In this document: one piece after another, positions 1 through 7,422 of the stretch
How the letters are laid out: each line of letters begins with the position of its first letter
Numbering within the stretch: position 1 is the stretch's first letter
NCBI RefSeq assembly: GCF_000430785.1
Contig: NZ_AUMR01000014.1
Location: 1-64,000, forward strand
Direction of reading: 5' to 3'
DNA length: 64,000 bases
From: Ectobacillus panaciterrae DSM 19096
GTDB lineage: Bacteria; Bacillota; Bacilli; Bacillales; Bacillaceae_G
Notes under the pieces: model-generated
The model's database searches: none
Seen by the model: the letters and a program-made list of their open reading frames with translations, nothing else
Told to the model about the DNA's origin: nothing
Position numbers and translations under genes: made by a program

Positions 1-120
1 CGTGCAGAAGCGGTCAAACCCTTGTAGTGGCCCATGCAAGGGTAAACCAGAGAGAGGAAGCATACCATACTCCCTTTTGGTTGCGCATAGCACATGGACA
101 TGTCATTCACTCATATGTAG
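1..120 (+). repeat. Structured repeat family, copy 1 (3' part)
   Basis: This is the right-hand two thirds of a repeat that recurs at about 6.8, 47.8, 48.7, 48.9 and 49.9 kb. It shares the blocks AAGCGGTCAAACC, GGGTAAACCAGAGAG, ACTCCCTTTTGGTT and CACATGGACATGTC, and ends in the inverted terminal motif ATTCACTCATAT. An internal hairpin pairs ACCCTTG with CAAGGGT. The left end lies outside the window. Confidence 0.8.
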
Positions 121-318
121 AAAACCGTAGATGCAAAAATAATAACGATTCATGGCCTCTTTTATAACTTTTTATATAAATTACTTGCTTGTTTCGTTCT
201 TTTCCAGTAAATATGAATTATAGAGTTTACGGGTAAACTAGATAGTAGTGTGAAAAGATAGACACTGTATTCGGAATTCCAATGCAAGTAATCAGATAGG
301 ATGTGTGGTGCTGGAAGA

Positions 319-927
319 ATGGAACAACATTTAAATGAAGTGATTATGCATTATGGCTATATCGGGCTTATTGTTGCATTAGCTGGCGGCGTTGTCGGTC
401 TTCCGGTGCCAGACGAGCTATTGCTTACATTTGTCGGATATCAGGTATCTCGCGGCTATATGACATATACAGCCGCATTGGCAAGCGGATTTGCCGGGGC
501 AGCGCTTGGGATTACGTTAAGTTATATGTTAGGTTTAAGGCTTGGACTTCCGGTTCTCAGAAAGCTGGGACCTAAGGTCGGCATTAGAGAGGATAAGATT
601 CAGCGTACCCATAATTTGTTTGAAAAGTACGGTCCATTTTTACTTATGATTGGCTACTTTTTGCCAGGTGTACGCCATTTAACGGCATATTTTGCGGGCA
701 TTTCCTCGTTAAGCTTCCGAAAGTTTTGCTTTTTTGCTTATCTTGGTGCATTCATATGGGTAAGCCTATTTGTAACAGTTGGATGGAAGCTCGGAGAAAA
801 CTGGCACTTTGTGGAGTACTGTATTCATCAGTACGGTGTTAGATTGACCGTCTTTGTATTATGTCTGCTGCTGCTTGGATGGATTTATATGCAAATCACA
901 AAAAAAGCAAAGCAAAATCGAATTTAA
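319..927 (+). CDS. DedA/SNARE-associated family membrane protein
   Basis: This is a polytopic membrane protein of about 200 residues. The family's proposed role is lipid (undecaprenyl-phosphate or phosphatidylethanolamine) translocation or membrane homeostasis. The family signature is visible: a GLPVPDELLL segment near residue 30 and a second re-entrant motif, GYFLPGVRHLTAYFAG, near residue 110, with its conserved Arg. Hydrophobic stretches at both ends and in the middle fit 4-5 membrane segments. An in-frame ATG lies 18 bases upstream at 301. I prefer 319 because the protein then begins MEQHLNEV like typical relatives and has a GGTGCTGG stretch upstream. It is monocistronic and closed by a terminator. 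The specific substrate cannot be told. Confidence 0.85.
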   Translation: MEQHLNEVIMHYGYIGLIVALAGGVVGLPVPDELLLTFVGYQVSRGYMTYTAALASGFAGAALGITLSYMLGLRLGLPVLRKLGPKVGIREDKIQRTHNLFEKYGPFLLMIGYFLPGVRHLTAYFAGISSLSFRKFCFFAYLGAFIWVSLFVTVGWKLGENWHFVEYCIHQYGVRLTVFVLCLLLLGWIYMQITKKAKQNRI

Positions 928-928
928 G

Positions 929-951
929 GCCTGCATACAGCAGGCTTTTTT
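929..951 (+). terminator. Intrinsic terminator of the dedA-like gene
   Basis: Six-base-pair stem GCCTGC/GCAGGC with a 5-base loop, followed by six T residues, two bases after the stop codon. Confidence 0.9.
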
Positions 952-966
952 AACAATTTATAAAAT

Positions 967-1118
967 TTCGCGACAATGTTTCCCATTACTTTCCGTCTTT
1001 TGAAACCTATGATGTTCACAGTACACGACACAAAAGAACAAGTTTGCTTGCTGTTAAAAACATAAGAAACGGCATAAAGGCTTTGACCGTTATTATACTC
1101 GGCAGGATCGCTATGCCC
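967..1118. repeat. Intergenic duplicated element, copy A
   Basis: Non-coding stretch whose two blocks recur about 200 bases further on: GATGTTCACAGTA (1011-1023) and AAAGG-TTTGACCGTTA-TATACT-GCAGG (1077-1105). GGCATA and TATGCC bracket the second block and could pair, so it may form a hairpin. It is longer than copy B by an insertion in the middle. Function unknown. Confidence 0.5.
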
Positions 1119-1125
1119 ACCTAAA

Positions 1126-1160
1126 AAAACTTAGCACGAGTTTCCTGTGCTAAGTTTTTC
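1126..1160 (+). terminator. Strong hairpin with T-run between duplicated elements
   Basis: ACTTAGCAC pairs with GTGCTAAGT, followed by TTTTC. It sits at the end of copy A, which suggests copy A is transcribed as a short RNA ending here. Confidence 0.7.
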
Positions 1161-1186
1161 TTTTTCAAAAGATAAGTATAAAATTA

Positions 1187-1290
1187 CGGGGCAATGCTTT
1201 CCATTCCTTCCTGATGTTCACAGTAAACAACAGGAGAGAGCGTCTTAAAGGATTTGACCGTTACTATACTTTGCAGGCGCTCTACGCTCA
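1187..1290. repeat. Intergenic duplicated element, copy B
   Basis: Shorter copy of the element at 967-1118. It has GATGTTCACAGTA (1213-1225) and GATTTGACCGTTACTATACT (1251-1270). AGAGCG and CGCTCT flank the second block, replacing GGCATA/TATGCC of copy A. Paired bases have changed on both sides, which is what a conserved RNA stem would show. Confidence 0.5.
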
Positions 1291-1313
1291 TTTAAAAACT
1301 CGGATGGTTTTTC

Positions 1314-1460
1314 TTATTCAGCAATTTCTTCATACATGAAGTACGTTACGTTGTAGATGTGTTCTACTTCTTCGTCTGTCATGTACATTAGCTCCTCACG
1401 GTGAATTCCCTTTCTCTTCTCAATAAACTCGATCATGTTACGGCGTTCTTCTCTTTTCAT
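1314..1460 (-). CDS. Small acidic/basic protein, BH0509-like (48 aa)
   Basis: A 48-residue ORF starting MKREERRNMIEFI with an excellent ribosome site (AAGGGGG, 9 bases upstream of ATG). It contains a central MTDEEVEHIY motif and ends MYEEIAE. It resembles the short BH0509 family of Bacillaceae, recognised from the pattern of a basic N-terminus followed by LMYMTDEEV. It has no known function. It is alone on its strand, facing the duplicated non-coding elements. Confidence 0.75.
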   Translation of the reverse strand: MKREERRNMIEFIEKRKGIHREELMYMTDEEVEHIYNVTYFMYEEIAE

Positions 1461-1543
1461 CTTGATTTCCCCCTTTAATATTTTGTGTGTTAATACAGTG
1501 TATTTAAGTTAATACTATTATATAACAGAAGATTCAGAAAGTG

Positions 1544-1681
1544 CTACACTTTTTTAGGGAAAAGTACATTTTTTTTTAAAAATTGAGTCCCCGAACAGAA
1601 GGGGGAGCTCTGTTGTACTACAGACTTAATAATTCCGGATTGATTCTTTATAATACTTAAGGTTTTTTCTTTCAAATCCAT
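1544..1681 (-). CDS. Possible 45-aa peptide
   Basis: A 45-codon ORF starting MDLKEKTLSIIKNQ, preceded on its strand by AAAAGGAG ten bases before the ATG. The N-terminal half looks like a plausible amphipathic helix; the C-terminal half (FCSGTQFLKKN...) is low-complexity. No family recognised. Only the ribosome site and the open frame support it, so it may be spurious or the remains of a gene. Confidence 0.3.
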   Translation of the reverse strand: MDLKEKTLSIIKNQSGIIKSVVQQSSPFCSGTQFLKKNVLFPKKV

Positions 1682-1827
1682 GGTTCCCACACTCCTTTTT
1701 CATTTCTAGTTTTTACTCTTTTCTAGAATGTGCACTTTTAAATAAAATTTAAAATAAAATTTGCTAAATTGGGTGAAGAATAATGATACAATTAAATTTG
1801 TCATTTTATGTGAAAGGATGGGGAATT

Positions 1828-2883
1828 ATGACAAATAAAATATTTCTATTGCTTGTTGTCCTTGGTGTTCCTCTTTCAGTAGCAGGAAATTTGCTGCATT
1901 GGCCGCAAACGATTATGTTCGGCATCTATTGCGTAACAATTATTGCGCTCGCCGGTTTTATGGGACGAGCTACAGAAAGTCTTGCAATTGTATCGGGGCC
2001 GCGCATCGGCGGATTATTAAACGCAACTTTTGGAAATGCAGTAGAGCTTATCATTTCCATTTTTGCATTAAAGGCTGGTTTAATAGAAGTGGTGCTTGCT
2101 TCTTTAACAGGTTCCGTTCTTGGAAACTTGCTTCTTGTCGGCGGTTTATCCTTCTTTGTCGGCGGTTTAAAATATAAGCGTCAGGCATTTAACGTGTATG
2201 ATGCCCGCCACAATTCGACTCTTCTTATCTTTGCGGTAGTCGTGGCATTCGTCATTCCAGAAGTATTTTCTTTAAGCATGAACGAAACAAAAACATTTAG
2301 CTTAAGTATGGGTATTTCTATCATCTTAATTCTTCTATACTTAGCGGCGCTATTTTTCAAGCTTGTAACGCATCGCGGTGTGTATCAGCATCAAGAAGAC
2401 GAAGTGGAAGAGCACGAAGAGCCGGAGTGGGGCAAAGGTACAGCAATTGGCGTATTAGCCATTGCGACTCTCGCGGTAGCATATGTATCTGAAGCGCTTG
2501 TACATACATTTGAAACAGTAGCGAAAACGTTCGGCTGGTCAGAGCTATTTATCGGGATTATCATCGTAGCGATTGTCGGAAATGCGGCAGAGCACGCTTC
2601 CGCTATCATCATGGCATACAAAAACAAAATAAACGTGGCGGTCGAAATTGCAGTGGGTTCCACTCTGCAGATTGCGATGTTCGTTGCCCCTGTTCTTGTT
2701 CTCGTTTCTCTTATGTTTGAAACGAGAATGCCGCTTGTATTTACATTTTCCGAGCTCATTGCAATGATTACAGCTGTGTTCCTCACAATTTCGATTTCCA
2801 GTGACGGGGATACGAACTGGTTTGAAGGCGTTACGCTTTTATCGGCTTATATTATCATGGGAATCGGCTTTTATCTTCTCTAA
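1828..2883 (+). CDS. cax: Ca2+/H+ antiporter, YfkE/CAX type
   Basis: Integral membrane cation/proton antiporter that exports Ca2+ in exchange for protons. It has two inverted halves, each with the CAX alpha-repeat: GNAVELIISIFALK near residue 73 and GNAAEHASAIIMAYK near residue 252. The paired glutamates of these repeats are the ion-binding residues. An acidic stretch (EDEVEEHEEPE, near residue 200) separates the halves, as in the family. Starting at 1828, behind GGATGGGG, gives 351 residues, matching B. subtilis YfkE. An earlier in-frame ATG at 1783 would only add a tail. The next genes, YczE and YfkD, keep the yfk neighbourhood. Confidence 0.93.
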   Translation: MTNKIFLLLVVLGVPLSVAGNLLHWPQTIMFGIYCVTIIALAGFMGRATESLAIVSGPRIGGLLNATFGNAVELIISIFALKAGLIEVVLASLTGSVLGNLLLVGGLSFFVGGLKYKRQAFNVYDARHNSTLLIFAVVVAFVIPEVFSLSMNETKTFSLSMGISIILILLYLAALFFKLVTHRGVYQHQEDEVEEHEEPEWGKGTAIGVLAIATLAVAYVSEALVHTFETVAKTFGWSELFIGIIIVAIVGNAAEHASAIIMAYKNKINVAVEIAVGSTLQIAMFVAPVLVLVSLMFETRMPLVFTFSELIAMITAVFLTISISSDGDTNWFEGVTLLSAYIIMGIGFYLL

Positions 2884-2885
2884 CA

Positions 2886-2915
2886 AATTCTCGGCCAAGC
2901 GTCGGGAATTTTTTT
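2886..2915 (+). terminator. Terminator after cax
   Basis: AATTCTCG pairs with CGGGAATT (one G-T wobble), followed by a run of T. Confidence 0.75.
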
Positions 2916-2969
2916 GTCTATTTCTAATATGCTTGTACTGTACAGAGAAAAAGTAAAAGGGAGAGACGG

Positions 2970-3584
2970 ATGAGAATTACACGCTTTTTCTTTTTTATTA
3001 TGGGAATTGCGATTTTGACGTTTGGGGCCAGTCTTACGCTGAAAGCTAATTTAGGAGCGGGACCGTGGGATGCTTTGTCTGCTGGACAGTCACAAGCGGT
3101 CGGTTTAACTGTTGGGTCATGGGTGATGATTAACGGAAGCCTTTTATTATTCATCAATGCATACTTGCTGCGTGAAAAGCCTGAATTTCTCGCTATTCTT
3201 ACCTTTGTGTTCATTGGTACTATGATTGATTTTTGGCTTCTAAAGGTACTGAAGGATTGGAGTCCGGATGGAATCCTATATCGAGGCGTCATTCTTCTGC
3301 TCGGTATTTTTTTAATTGCGCTCGGCGTAGCCGCGTATTTGCAGTCCCGTTATCCCGCCAATCCGATTGATAAACTGATGCTTGCTTTGCATAAACGGTT
3401 CGGAGCCAGCCTCATGGCGGCAAAAACAATTGGCGAAATAGCTGCGCTTGTGCTGGCTATTTTGCTGCAAGGGCCGATTGGCATCGGCACACTTGTCATT
3501 GCATTTACGATCGGTCCTATGATTCAAATGTTTTATCGGCCTATAGAAAGGTTCATGCTGAAGATCGGTTCTATCTTGAGATAG
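2970..3584 (+). CDS. YczE/YyaS-type membrane protein
   Basis: A 204-residue polytopic membrane protein with about five hydrophobic segments. The family signature GAGPWDALSAGQSQAVG near residue 30 and a TKPIDKL-like segment (NPIDKLMLALHKRFG, near residue 130) mark it as a YczE/YitT-related protein of unknown transport role. In B. subtilis, YczE influences lipopeptide production, but nothing here shows that. A ribosome site GGGAGAG precedes the ATG. A terminator overlaps its stop codon. Confidence 0.8.
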   Translation: MRITRFFFFIMGIAILTFGASLTLKANLGAGPWDALSAGQSQAVGLTVGSWVMINGSLLLFINAYLLREKPEFLAILTFVFIGTMIDFWLLKVLKDWSPDGILYRGVILLLGIFLIALGVAAYLQSRYPANPIDKLMLALHKRFGASLMAAKTIGEIAALVLAILLQGPIGIGTLVIAFTIGPMIQMFYRPIERFMLKIGSILR

Positions 3585-3597
3585 AACCGATTTTTTT
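3564..3597 (+). terminator. Terminator overlapping the YczE-like stop
   Basis: Perfect 11-bp stem (ATCGGTTCTAT / ATAGAACCGAT) with a 6-base loop and seven T residues. Confidence 0.9.
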
Positions 3598-3671
3598 ATG
3601 GAAAACTGGATAACAAGCAGGTGAGGAGAAAACAATAACAATGATGTATTTTTACTGAAAGGAGCCTTATC

Positions 3672-4472
3672 ATGAAACATGTCTTTATGTGTTTCCTATT
3701 TTTCTTTACTTTGGCCGTGCCGTTTAACGCACTTGCGAATAAGTCAAGCGCGCCGCAGGCGTCTGTGAAAATTCCTTCGTCTGTTATAGATATTTCAAAA
3801 GAAAATACGTATCCGAATGCAACGCAGGATTTGCCCCGTCTGCAGCCAAGCGAGCTGGCGAAAACTCTTTTGGATACATCAAAGATTTCGATTGAAAATC
3901 TTGATTTAATCCGCATGTTTAATGAAACGTCTATCTCCAACGCACCGCTTGCGGTCGGATACCGGGCGAAAATTTATTTGGGGCAATGGCCGCTGAATTA
4001 CGAATCAATGGAAACTACGGTGAACTGGGAATACCAGCAAATTAACCGAAATTTCCATGATAATCGCGGAGGCAATACGTTTCATCAGATGTCCTATCAT
4101 CAAGACACACAAAAAATTATACAAGGCGGACTCACTGCACCAATCAAGAACGCAGAGGATGTTAAAAAAATGATGATGTCAAAAGCCATGGAAAAAACGC
4201 ATCTCCCTCTTGCGTTCCAAACTGTGGTTGGATACGGGACGAAGCATAGCCGTGTATATAGCATTTCACCTAGAAACCTTGGGTATTTGAACGCTTATGC
4301 ACCAGCCGTGAACGAGAAAGGGAAGGTTACGTTCGGTGAAGTATACTTAGTTCTAAAAGGAAATCAGCGCAAGCTCATGATCAAAAACGTAACATCCCAA
4401 GGAATCGGTGCATGGATTCCTATCCAAGATCACGTATCATTCGGATTTATGACTTCGCCAAATCCAAGATAA
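3672..4472 (+). CDS. yfkD: YfkD-like secreted protein
   Basis: A 266-residue protein with a classical signal peptide: a hydrophobic core after MKH and likely cleavage after NALA (about residue 22). The rest is soluble, with no recognised catalytic motif. Content and neighbours (cax/yfkE upstream, yfkAB convergent downstream) match B. subtilis YfkD, a conserved protein of unknown function. It is probably exported to the cell-wall zone. A GAAAGGAG ribosome site precedes the ATG. Confidence 0.85.
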   Translation: MKHVFMCFLFFFTLAVPFNALANKSSAPQASVKIPSSVIDISKENTYPNATQDLPRLQPSELAKTLLDTSKISIENLDLIRMFNETSISNAPLAVGYRAKIYLGQWPLNYESMETTVNWEYQQINRNFHDNRGGNTFHQMSYHQDTQKIIQGGLTAPIKNAEDVKKMMMSKAMEKTHLPLAFQTVVGYGTKHSRVYSISPRNLGYLNAYAPAVNEKGKVTFGEVYLVLKGNQRKLMIKNVTSQGIGAWIPIQDHVSFGFMTSPNPR

Positions 4473-4507
4473 AAAAAGCGTCAGCTCATAAGGCTGGCGC
4501 TTTTTTG
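4472..4507. terminator. Bidirectional terminator between yfkD and yfkAB
   Basis: GCGTCAGC/GCTGGCGC stem with a 7-base loop. It is flanked by an A-run on the left and a T-run on the right, so it can serve both converging genes. Confidence 0.9.
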
Positions 4508-5635
4508 TTAGAATTGAATTATTGCTTTCTTTTGTAAGAAATTCTCATTCGGATAGTAGCTGTTTTTCACAAGAATATTCGGTCCAAGGCATTTGACAGC
4601 GGGACAGTGACAGCTCAGCTCTTGCGCTGTCTTGGAATGCATCCATGTTTCATATGCTTCCTGGAGCGTATGTGTTTGAATGTTGCCAAGAGCAGGCGTG
4701 TCGCCAAAATCCGTTACGATGATGTTTCCGTCAAAAATATTGACGTTCAAGCGGGAACGGCCGTCCGGATCGTTTCGTACTGTTACGTTTGTACTGTTAT
4801 GCAGCTTTTTCATTACAGCCAGATCCTGCTCGTCATTGCTGCAGGCGTAAAACGGCAGCGTGCCGAACAGCATCCAAACGTTTTCATCGCGAATATCGAG
4901 AAGATGGGAAATCGCATCGCGAATTTCTTCCTTCGTCAAAATTTCTAAGCTGCTTGCGAAATCGCTTGGGTACATCGGATGCACCTCGTGACGTTTACAT
5001 CCCATTTCTTCCACAATTTGACGATGAATACGTTCAATATGAGGAAGTGTGCGCTTATTGAGCATCGTTTCTGCCGATACAAGCACGCCGGCTTGTGATA
5101 GAGCTTTGCTATTTTCAATCATGCGCTCAAACAGCTTTGCGCGTTGCTCGAAGCTCGGCTTTCGTTCCATCATCGCAAAGCCGCCTTCTGTGAAATCCTC
5201 AATTGTTCCCCAGTTATGAGAAATATGCAGAACGTCCAAGTACGGTATAATTTGCTCATATCGCGCTAATTCTAAAGTTAGATTGGAGTTGATTTGCGTA
5301 CGTACTCCGCGCTCATGCGCATATTGCAGAAGGGGCGCTACGTAATTTTCAACTGACTTCTTTGAAAGCATCGGCTCTCCGCCTGTAATGCTTAACGAAC
5401 GCAAAGCCGGAATTTCATCGAGACGCTTTAATATCAAATCTAGCGGCAATGCATTTGGGTCTTTAGGCTGCAATGTGTAACCGACCGCGCAATGCTCGCA
5501 TCTCATATTACAAAGAGTTGTTGTAGTGAATTCTACGTTTGTGAGTGTCATTTTACCGTACTCTTCTACATCCATATAAGCTTCCCACGGGTCGTAGGAG
5601 GGGGTAATCGGCTTTTGTCTTTGCGATACATTCAT
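4508..5635 (-). CDS. yfkAB: Radical SAM protein YfkAB
   Basis: Radical SAM enzyme of unknown substrate. The [4Fe-4S] cysteines are C42, C46 and C49 (CNMRCEHC), followed by a GGEPML motif. Near the C-terminus is CHCPAVKC, the CxCxxxxC motif that defines the YfkAB family and probably holds a second cluster. Starting at 5635 puts AAAGGAG eight bases upstream; an in-frame ATG at 5659 lacks such a site. Length is 375 aa. In B. subtilis the gene also lies beside yfkD. It is monocistronic, divergent from the small SE1561-type gene. Confidence 0.93.
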   Translation of the reverse strand: MNVSQRQKPITPSYDPWEAYMDVEEYGKMTLTNVEFTTTTLCNMRCEHCAVGYTLQPKDPNALPLDLILKRLDEIPALRSLSITGGEPMLSKKSVENYVAPLLQYAHERGVRTQINSNLTLELARYEQIIPYLDVLHISHNWGTIEDFTEGGFAMMERKPSFEQRAKLFERMIENSKALSQAGVLVSAETMLNKRTLPHIERIHRQIVEEMGCKRHEVHPMYPSDFASSLEILTKEEIRDAISHLLDIRDENVWMLFGTLPFYACSNDEQDLAVMKKLHNSTNVTVRNDPDGRSRLNVNIFDGNIIVTDFGDTPALGNIQTHTLQEAYETWMHSKTAQELSCHCPAVKCLGPNILVKNSYYPNENFLQKKAIIQF

Positions 5636-5722
5636 ATATAAAACTCCTTTATCCAGCAAGAAATTGTCTATCCCCTATCATAGAAGAATACAGGTGTTTT
5701 ATAAACCGTTTTGCTTAAAAAA

Positions 5723-5751
5723 TTTAAAAGACCTGCTGTTTCCTGTATAAT
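5723..5751 (+). promoter_or_regulatory. SigA-type promoter of the SE1561-like gene
   Basis: TTTAAA, 17-base spacer, TATAAT. It ends 33 bases before the start codon at 5785. Confidence 0.6.
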
Positions 5752-5784
5752 AGTAATCATTCAGACAAAAAGGAGCGAATTTTT

Positions 5785-5964
5785 GTGGGAAATGCCGTAC
5801 ACGATAAAGATTCACAACTAGTATATTTGAAAGAACGTTTAAATATGTTTGCACAAGTGATCGAGACGATTGAGCCGGAGGAAGTAGATCTTGAGGATAT
5901 CGATCGTTTAATAAATATGTTAGATGAGCTCGAGCAAAAGTGTGAGCAGTTCAAGAAAAACTAA
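5785..5964 (+). CDS. SE1561-type small protein (59 aa)
   Basis: GTG-start ORF behind AAAAAGGAG. The protein begins MGNAVHDKDSQLVYLKERL and is almost entirely helical and acidic, with a heptad-like pattern (LEDIDRLINMLDELEQK) that predicts a coiled coil. It matches the short SE1561 family of Bacillales in size and composition. Function unknown. It is flanked by its own promoter and terminator, so it is monocistronic. Confidence 0.85.
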   Translation: MGNAVHDKDSQLVYLKERLNMFAQVIETIEPEEVDLEDIDRLINMLDELEQKCEQFKKN

Positions 5965-5979
5965 TAATTCCTTTTGAGA

Positions 5980-6016
5980 GAACCCGTATTCCTGAACAAG
6001 AATACGGGTTCTTTAT
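5980..6016 (+). terminator. Terminator after the SE1561-like gene
   Basis: Perfect 12-bp stem GAACCCGTATTC/GAATACGGGTTC with an 8-base loop, then a short T-run. Confidence 0.9.
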
Positions 6017-6111
6017 GTTATTTTTTGCTAAATCTTTGTGACGGAAGGAGAATACGTTTGATACGAATTAGTACCAGGTGTTAATATTAGGTTGTGGAAG
6101 GAGGGATAATG

Positions 6112-6705
6112 ATGTATAGTTTTGTGATTCAAGTGTTGAAAGGATTATTTCGTATATTCAGCGGCAAGATCTTTGTATCCGGCAAAGAGAAGGTGCCAGT
6201 ATCGGAGCCGTTTGTCCTCGTATGCAATCACGTAAGCTGGCTTGACGTGGTTTGTCTTGGTTTAGCATTATATCCGACGCAGATTCACTACATGGCGAAA
6301 AAAGAGCTGTTCGGGCAGAAGCTAGTAGGCAAACTTTTGACAAACTTAAACGCATTTCCGGTTGATCGTGAAAAACCGGGTCCGAGCGTATTGAAAACAC
6401 CGCTTCAATTATTGAAAAAAGATAGGGTCGTGGGGATTTTTCCAAGCGGCACACGCTCTGCGGAAAATGCATCCCTTAAAGATGGGGCAGTCTTTATCGC
6501 GTCACGTGCAAACGTACCGATTGTACCGGCTGTTTATATTGGTCCGCATGATATGAAAGGTGTTCTAAAGCGTCAGAAAAAGCAAATCATCTTTGGCGAG
6601 CCGTTCTATGTTCCGAAGACAGCGAAAAGTAAAGACGATACGATTCAAAAATCAACTGATCAGCTGCTGTATGTTTTGAATGATTTAGAAAAGAAACATG
6701 CGTAG
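6112..6705 (+). CDS. plsC: 1-acyl-glycerol-3-phosphate acyltransferase
   Basis: Transfers an acyl chain to lysophosphatidic acid to make phosphatidic acid at the inner face of the membrane. The catalytic HX4D motif is NHVSWLD (H40, D45). The substrate-binding block is FPSGTRS at 110-116, with Ser where many relatives have Glu. A hydrophobic N-terminus can anchor the protein. Two adjacent ATGs (6109 and 6112) follow AGGAGG; 6112 has the better 7-base spacing. Length (197 aa) is typical of PlsC. It is monocistronic with its own terminator. Confidence 0.92.
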   Translation: MYSFVIQVLKGLFRIFSGKIFVSGKEKVPVSEPFVLVCNHVSWLDVVCLGLALYPTQIHYMAKKELFGQKLVGKLLTNLNAFPVDREKPGPSVLKTPLQLLKKDRVVGIFPSGTRSAENASLKDGAVFIASRANVPIVPAVYIGPHDMKGVLKRQKKQIIFGEPFYVPKTAKSKDDTIQKSTDQLLYVLNDLEKKHA

Positions 6706-6709
6706 CATG

Positions 6710-6743
6710 AAAAAGTGCTGCTGTCCCAGCAGTACTTTTTCTC
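6710..6743 (+). terminator. Terminator after plsC
   Basis: AAAAAGTGCTGCT pairs with AGCAGTACTTTTT (one G-T), followed by a T-rich tail. Confidence 0.88.
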
Positions 6744-6768
6744 TTGAAGTTTGTGATAAAAATTTTTT

Positions 6769-6951
6769 ATATATACAAGTGAATAAAAAAACCGTCTTTT
6801 GATAGTGGGGAGAGAGCATCCGGCGACGTGCAGAAGCGGTCAAAGCTTTGTAGTGGTTCATGCAAAGGTAAACCAGAAAAAGCATACCATACTCCCTTTT
6901 GGTTGCACATCGCACATGGACATGTCGAATTTATCATTCACTCATATATAG
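6769..6951 (+). repeat. Structured repeat family, copy 2 (complete)
   Basis: About 183 bases with inverted ends: TATATACAAGTGAAT on the left, ATTCACTCATATATAG on the right. It contains AAACCGTCTTTT, GAGCATCCGGCGACGTGCAG and AGCGGTCAAAGC. The CTTTG/CAAAG hairpin differs from copy 1 (ACCCTTG/CAAGGGT), yet pairing is kept. It lies in the plsC-ynfA gap and encodes nothing. The ends and size are those of a MITE-like or bcr1-like element. Confidence 0.85.
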
Positions 6952-6974
6952 AATAGGCGAAAAAGGAGAAAAAC

Positions 6975-7298
6975 ATGATACGCGCAACAATGGTGTTTAT
7001 CTTGGCGGGGCTGGCTGAAATCGGAGGCGGCTACCTTGTGTGGCAGTGGCTGCGCGAAGGAAAATCCGGCTGGATCGGTTTAACAGGCGGCTTTATTTTA
7101 TTTTTATACGGTGTAATTGCAACATTTCAAGTATTCTCGAGCTTCGGTCGTGTATATGCAGCGTATGGCGGCGTTTTTATTTTGATGAGTGTGCTTTGGG
7201 CTTGGTGGATAGACAAAAAAACGCCCGATATATATGACTGGGCGGGAGCGATTGTCTGTTTAATGGGTGTTTCCATTATGCTTTGGCCGAGAAGCTAA
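6975..7298 (+). CDS. ynfA: YnfA/UPF0060 small membrane protein
   Basis: A 107-residue protein with four evenly spaced hydrophobic helices and the family pattern [20 protein letters not shown] near the N-terminus and [19 protein letters not shown] in the middle. It ends in a short basic tail. The family is related in fold to small multidrug-resistance exporters, but transport is unproven here. The ribosome site AAAAGGAG is well spaced. The gene follows the repeat closely, so repeat insertion could affect its expression. Confidence 0.9.
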   Translation: MIRATMVFILAGLAEIGGGYLVWQWLREGKSGWIGLTGGFILFLYGVIATFQVFSSFGRVYAAYGGVFILMSVLWAWWIDKKTPDIYDWAGAIVCLMGVSIMLWPRS

Positions 7299-7422
7299 AT
7301 GTTATAGTTCGAAAAGATATAGAATAAAAGCTCTATCCTTTTTTAGCAAAAGGAGTATAATCAAGTTGTAAAACTTTTTGTAAAGTTGGCAGCGTATACA
7401 AGCTAGGGAGGGGTACAAACAA

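Noticed and set aside
1-120. Structured repeat considered as a riboswitch (GGTAAACC, c-di-GMP-like)
   Set aside because: Does not show any aptamer core I recognise, and the copies sit after genes or between unrelated genes in MITE-like fashion.
1700-1827. Possible riboswitch ahead of cax
   Set aside because: The leader is short, AT-rich and lacks GC stems; only a simple promoter region.
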